A DNA stretch of 64,000 nucleotides from Streptomyces resistomycificus (GTDB taxonomy: Bacteria; Actinomycetota; Actinomycetes; Streptomycetales; Streptomycetaceae). The stretch spans positions 1 through 64,000 of the forward strand of contig NZ_KQ948996.1 of NCBI RefSeq assembly GCF_001514265.1. The letters run 5' to 3'. Under the pieces are notes generated by a model, which was not told where the DNA came from, searched no databases, and was given only the letters and a program-made list of their open reading frames with translations. Below, one piece after another: positions 60,498 to 64,000 of this stretch (position 1 is the stretch's first letter; each line of letters begins with the position of its first letter). A program made the position numbers and the translations under genes.

Positions 60498-61796
60498 CTA
60501 CGCCGGGGCAGCGGTCTTCTCGGGCTCCGTCCCGGCGGGGATGCGGTGCAGCCCCTTGCGGTCGTACCAGCCGGTCATGCCGAAACCGAAGAGGGCGGCT
60601 GCCGCGAGACCGACGGCCATCATGACCCAGCCCCGGCTCAGGCCGGCGTCGGCCTGGGCGTCGTAGTAGAGGATCGAGCGGATGCCGCCGGTGATCTGCC
60701 GCAGCGGTTCGAACTCCGCCAGGAAGCGGTAGAAGCCGGGCAGCGCCTGGATCGGCGTGGTGGCGTTGGCCGTCGGCACCGCCATCCCGATGAAGACCAG
60801 CGTGACCACCAACATGCCGGGCGTGCCGAAGACGGCGAGCAGGCTGAGCGCACCGATCCCGGAGACCGCGATGGCGCACACCGAGAACAGCCACAGCAGG
60901 GGCAGATGGGCGGCGTGCATCCCCATGAGGCCGACCGCGCCCACCATCACCAGGCTCCCCATCAGCAGCGACAGCCCGGCCATGAGGGTGCTGCTGACGG
61001 CGAGGGTCTGCACCCGCGTCGCCCGGATCAGTGGGCGGTGCAGGCGCAGCGGACCCATGTCGTTGTGGGTGTAGCCGAGGGCGTGGTCCACCTGGCCGCT
61101 GATGACGTTGGCGGAGAGCATGCCGCAGACCACGAGGACCAGGGCGTAGTAGAACGCCGTCAGGCCCAAGCCGCTGTGCGAGTCGAGGGGATGGCCGTCC
61201 TCGACGGTGACGGCAGCCGGGTCGACCAGGAGGATGCGTGCCGCGGCGGGCAGTTCCGCCTGCCTGGTCCCGCTCTGGGCGGTCAGTTCCTTGCCCACCT
61301 GGAGCGAGGCGCTCTCGGCCGCCTGCGTCGTCACCGCCCGGGCCAGACTGGAGCCCACACTGCCGGCGGACTGGTTGGTCAGCACCGTAAGCGTCGGACG
61401 GGTCGGGGTCCCGGCGGTCGCGGCGCCGGTGAGTGCGGTGGTGGCGGAGGTGAAGTCGGCGGGGACGACGAGCGCGCCGTACAGCTTGCCCTTGCCGAGT
61501 TCCGCCTTCATCTCCTTCTCGTCCATCACCTTCCAGTCGATCTTGTCCCCGCCCGCGGTGGACTTCTTGATCGACTCGGTGATCCGAGCCCCCAGGTTGA
61601 CCTGCTCGCCGCCGACAGTGGCCCCCTTGTCGGCGTTGACCAGGCCGACGGGCAGATTCTTCATGTGATCGACGGGATCGACGTTGGCCCCGACGTAGAA
61701 CACTGTGAACAGCAGCGCGAGGACGCCCGTGATGACGCCGTTGGCGATCCACAGGGGTTTGGCGCGCAGGACGCGGAACGGGTGAATCCCACTCAT
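60498..61796 (-). CDS. YhgE/Pip-like (ABC-2/DUF3533) membrane protein
   Basis: 432 residues, ATG 61796. The N-terminal helix (LWIANGVITGVLALLFTVFYVGA) is followed by a large outside domain of about 190 residues (LPVGLVNADKGATVGGEQVNLGARITESIKK). After it come five or six helices, including AFYYALVLVVCGMLSANVI, SLLMGSLVMVGAVGLMG, LPLLWLFSVCAIAVSGIGALSLLAVFGTPGMLVVTLVFIGMAVP and WVMMAVGLAAAALFGFG. This is the YhgE/Pip/DUF3533 topology of exporter-like proteins in the cell membrane. Operators lie about 150-190 bp upstream, so it is probably the efflux arm of the TetR regulon. Confidence 0.85.
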   Translation of the reverse strand: MSGIHPFRVLRAKPLWIANGVITGVLALLFTVFYVGANVDPVDHMKNLPVGLVNADKGATVGGEQVNLGARITESIKKSTAGGDKIDWKVMDEKEMKAELGKGKLYGALVVPADFTSATTALTGAATAGTPTRPTLTVLTNQSAGSVGSSLARAVTTQAAESASLQVGKELTAQSGTRQAELPAAARILLVDPAAVTVEDGHPLDSHSGLGLTAFYYALVLVVCGMLSANVISGQVDHALGYTHNDMGPLRLHRPLIRATRVQTLAVSSTLMAGLSLLMGSLVMVGAVGLMGMHAAHLPLLWLFSVCAIAVSGIGALSLLAVFGTPGMLVVTLVFIGMAVPTANATTPIQALPGFYRFLAEFEPLRQITGGIRSILYYDAQADAGLSRGWVMMAVGLAAAALFGFGMTGWYDRKGLHRIPAGTEPEKTAAPA

Positions 61797-61948
61797 GACT
61801 TACTCCGGTCTCGGACAACACACTTATATCCGGAGGAGGGCGGACAGCTTCATTGCGGTCCGGTGACCCTCGGAACGTTCCACCTCGGCACCCACGGCCG
61901 TCGACGCGGAACCGGGGACGCAACACCCCGCCTGGACTCCGACTGGTG

Positions 61949-61988
61949 AAACCGGCCGGTTTCAAGCTCATGGTAAACCGATCAGTTT
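61949..61988. promoter_or_regulatory. Paired TetR-type operators upstream of the YhgE/Pip-like gene
   Basis: AAACCGGCCGGTTT (61949-61962, perfect) and AAACCGATCAGTTT (61975-61988, one arm changed) are centred 26 bp apart. They lie 150-190 bp in front of ATG 61796, which implies a long leader or a second promoter (TATAAGT near 61824). Confidence 0.75.
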
Positions 61989-62086
61989 ACAGATTCCAAG
62001 TCGAGGCGCCGGCTCATATCCCAGTAGCGCCAGGAAGCCGCTTGCCGGCGCCACCTCTGTCGTCGGGTCGCTTCGAGTCGCGAGTG

Positions 62087-62140
62087 GAGCGGTCCAGGTC
62101 GAGCGAGCGCTTCAGGTCGCGCGAGCGGTCCAGGTCCGTC
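62087..62140. repeat. Three 18-bp tandem repeats
   Basis: The three units start GAGCGGTCCAGGTC (62087), GAGCGCTTCAGGTC (62105) and GAGCGGTCCAGGTC (62123), each 18 bp long. On the minus strand they would encode DLDRSRDLKRSLDLDRS within a short open frame (GTG 62244 to 62014). That frame has no other support, so it is left unannotated. Confidence 0.8.
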
Positions 62141-62275
62141 GCGCCGAACGCGGCCGTCGGGGCCGCCCCGCCCGGCAGTCGCCTTAGCGGCTCCCGGTGA
62201 CCTGCCGGCTTCAGATGATGGCCTCGAAACTCAGCGTCGGCCACAGCGCAAGCGCCTGCCCCGCCTCAGGAGGGT

Positions 62276-62620
62276 GTGCGCGTTGGCGCCGGCTCGGCTG
62301 TCACGGCGTCGGCTAAGAACTGCCGGTACTCGACGAACCTGCAAGTCGTGATCGACGCCAACAGCCGCCTGGTGGTGGCGATCGGCCTGCCGTTGCCCGG
62401 CAGCCGTGACGACTGCCGGGCATTCGCCGAGTCCGACATCGACCGGGTCTGCCGCGGCACGCCGACCATTGCCGACGGCGGATACCAGGGCACCGGTCTG
62501 CTCATCCCACATCGCAAGACGACGAGGTCAGCTACAGCTCAGCCCGCAGCAGGAGGCAGGGAATGCCGTCCAACGCCGGGCACGAGCCCGGGTGGAACAC
62601 CCCCGGCGGCACCGGCGCAG
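62276..62620 (+). pseudogene. IS5-family transposase relic
   Basis: KNCRYSTNLQVVIDANSRLVVAIGLPLPGSRDDCRAF, IADGGYQGTGLLIPHR is the central DDE part of IS5-group transposases common in Streptomyces (the Asp in VIDA and in IADGGYQG). After IPHRK the true frame jumps: RRRGQLQLSPQQEAGNAVQRRARARVEH continues one base off. Neither the N-terminus nor the C-terminal Glu region is present, and no terminal inverted repeats were seen. A truncated, frameshifted element. Confidence 0.82.
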
Positions 62621-62796
62621 CGCAGTGTCCCCGCGCAGCGGCAGCCGCCCGCAGGTGCGCCTTTCGCCCTTTGAACAGCAGGCCCGCAGCGTGCCCGCAG
62701 CCGCGCGATGTCCGCAGCGCGATGTCGGCAACCCCGGGCCCAGTGGCGCCCGCAGGAGCGCGCGCACCACCGACAGATGCATCACAAGTGCGCGAT

Positions 62797-63570
62797 TTAC
62801 GCGTTCGGGTCCCAGTCCGCGAGCTGCTCCATCGGCTCGGTGTCGCCGGTGATCTCCAGGCCGTCGAGCGGGACGCGCGCGTAGAAGTAGAGGACCAGTT
62901 CGCTCGCTGCGCCTCGGATCGCCATGTCGCCCGGCTCCGCGTCGGCGGCGAGGTCGTCGCATCGGACGCCGTCGGCGTTGAGGGTCAGGCGCCAGGAGCG
63001 GCCCTCGGTCGTGTGCAGGTCGATGGTTGCTGGTTTGTACGGCCAGGGGACGGTCGTCGCCGAGACGGTCGTCAGGAACTCGTCGACGCCCTCGACCGCG
63101 ACGTCCGTCGGCAGCGGCTGTGCGGCGCCCTGGATGAGCTGGGCGTCGTAGGTGTGGACGGCGATCTCCTGGATCTGGTGCCGGGCCACGGCTCCGCTGG
63201 TCTCTGGGGCCTGCGAGCGGCCCCACCAGGTCCAGCAGCCGCGGTCCGGGCCGGCCTCGCGCATCGCGTCGAGCATGAGCTCGGTCGACTCGGCGAGCCA
63301 GGCGTCCAGGGCTTCGTGGTCGCGGGGCGCGGTCGGGGCGCCCTTCGGGTCCGTCCTCGCCGGGGGCTCAGCGCCCGGGCCCGCCGCGACGATGGCGGCC
63401 TGACGGCGGCGGCCGTCACCGAGGTGTTGCGCCAGTTCACGCAGCGTCCAGTCCGGGCAGGTCGGGACCTGGACGTCGAGGTCGGGGGCGGACGCGATCG
63501 CAGCGCGGAACGCGGCCGAGCGGTCTTCGATCAGCCGCAGGACCTCGGGGAACTCCAAGATGTTTTGCAC
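62797..63570 (-). CDS. Maleylpyruvate isomerase (mycothiol-dependent, DinB-like) family protein
   Basis: 257 residues, ATG 63570. The MDMPI N-terminal four-helix domain has VPTCPDWTLRELAQHLGDGRRRQA (about 36-60), with the metal-binding His, and the second motif AVARHQIQEIAVHTYDAQLIQG (about 128-150). The C-terminal domain has DGVRCDDLAADAEPGDMAIRGAASELVLYFYARVPLDGLEITGD, as in actinobacterial proteins of this family. Function beyond mycothiol-linked chemistry is unknown. It lies between two transposase relics. Confidence 0.92.
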   Translation of the reverse strand: MQNILEFPEVLRLIEDRSAAFRAAIASAPDLDVQVPTCPDWTLRELAQHLGDGRRRQAAIVAAGPGAEPPARTDPKGAPTAPRDHEALDAWLAESTELMLDAMREAGPDRGCWTWWGRSQAPETSGAVARHQIQEIAVHTYDAQLIQGAAQPLPTDVAVEGVDEFLTTVSATTVPWPYKPATIDLHTTEGRSWRLTLNADGVRCDDLAADAEPGDMAIRGAASELVLYFYARVPLDGLEITGDTEPMEQLADWDPNA

Positions 63571-63601
63571 GGCGGTTGTGTATCACGGCGCTCCGACCGC
63601 C

Positions 63602-63774
63602 GGGTAGCGAATTTGTCGGACGAACGCTTCGACGCCGGGCGCAGCGCCGGCGCCGAAGCCGTCCTGAAAATCCGCTCACTGCTCGCCTACAGCGACTTCG
63701 ACCGCTCCTGGACCTGCCAACTGGCCCCAGAGCACCAGCGCAACCACCAGGCCCACTCCCAACTCGCTGCTTGA
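63602..63774 (+). pseudogene. Transposase C-terminal relic (ISKra4-like)
   Basis: A short frame reads AEAVLKIRSLLAYSDFDRSWTCQLAPEHQRNH before the stop at 63772. It resembles the conserved C-terminal end (EAxLxLRxxxxxxDFxxYWxxHLxxE) of ISKra4-type transposases. No start and no upstream part, so only a tail is left. Confidence 0.5.
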
Positions 63775-63885
63775 CCTACGTAGTCACTCCCAGCAATCCG
63801 CACCGAAGGTCGATGTCAGCGGCCTGAGTAGTGTGTGCGGCCCGGTGGAGGGAAACGCCGCCTCCCGGCCCCGGTGGGACGGGGA

Positions 63886-64000
63886 CTACCGCAGCGCCCC
63901 CTCCGCCCTGTCGGCCCGGAACCGGACCAGCCCGTCGTCGGAACCCACCCGTCGGAAGCCGGCCTTCTCCAGCACTCGGGCCGAGGCCGGGTTGGAGGGT
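63886..64000 (-). CDS. GNAT family N-acetyltransferase, C-terminal part (cut by window edge)
   Basis: The minus strand reads NPASARVLEKAGFRRVGSDDGLVRF to a TAG stop at 63888-63886. NxxSxRVLEKxGF is the well-known last motif of GNAT acetyltransferases (Asn and Arg near the acetyl-CoA end). The rest lies beyond the right edge. Acceptor unknown. Confidence 0.82.
   Translation of the reverse strand, partial: PSNPASARVLEKAGFRRVGSDDGLVRFRADRAEGALR

Noticed and set aside
62014..62244. 76-residue minus-strand protein DLDRSRDLKRS
   Set aside because: Its second half is just the translation of three 18-bp tandem repeats. It has a GTG start without a ribosome site and no homology.

Overview
The window is high-GC actinobacterial DNA and almost certainly comes from a Streptomyces chromosome. 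The evidence is strong third-position GC in the genes, frequent GTG/TTG starts, GTGA/ATGA stop-start couplings, a GlgE/GlgX alpha-glucan locus, a stress sigma factor with partner-type regulators, a five-part conservon (CvnA-D plus P450s), a rare TTA codon in a regulator, and many families typical of streptomycetes (DUF5133, ANTAR, MHYT, SpapA-like secreted proteins, PucR-type tandem HTH). No rRNA, tRNA or CRISPR array was seen.

Layout. 0-4 kb: 5' part of glgE (minus), a DUF5133 protein, a degenerate HATPase protein translationally coupled to glgX, closed by a strong terminator. 4-16 kb: VOC protein, ANTAR protein, SigB/F-type sigma factor, a MarR-ABC exporter operon, a second-type hemC, a secreted NLP (NPP1) protein, an ATP-dependent DNA ligase, a divergent SDR/TetR pair, a broken NarL-type response regulator, and a DHA2 MFS pump with divergent TetR. 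17-21.4 kb: a self-contained monooxygenase module (orphan OmpR-type regulator, CYP105-like P450, 3Fe-4S ferredoxin, FAD ferredoxin reductase, MarR), with two near-identical regulatory promoters and an 11-bp repeat array upstream of the P450. 21.9-35.4 kb: DoxX/peroxiredoxin pair, multi-domain PAS-GAF-PP2C-HATPase phosphatase, cupin, aldo-keto reductase, TauD-like dioxygenase, LLM oxidoreductase, metallophosphoesterase, MHYT membrane protein, dienelactone hydrolase, YciO/Sua5-type protein and a double-HTH PucR-like regulator.

35.5-40.9 kb: a complete conservon on the minus strand, cvnA-cvnB-cvnC-cvnD-cvnE-cvnF, in which cvnA carries a TTA codon at codon 4, cvnE is an EXXR-less CYP157-like P450 with a likely C-tract frameshift at its start, and cvnF is a normal CYP154-like P450. 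41-53.5 kb: hydrolases, several small secreted proteins (including three tandem SH3-like ones), an FHA-winged helix protein, a lamin-tail-domain protein, LysE exporter, B3/4 protein, MocR regulator, a P450 relic and a GAPDH with an N-terminal extension.

53.6-64 kb looks like accessory DNA: orphan genes with lower third-position GC, transposase relics, and a tightly organised set of two SDRs, a CocE-type hydrolase, two TetR regulators and a YhgE/Pip-like membrane protein. Seven palindromes of the AAACCGATCGGTTT type sit in front of four of these transcription units, which defines a local TetR regulon. This and the 17-21 kb redox module are the most interesting systems in the window. The right edge cuts a GNAT acetyltransferase.
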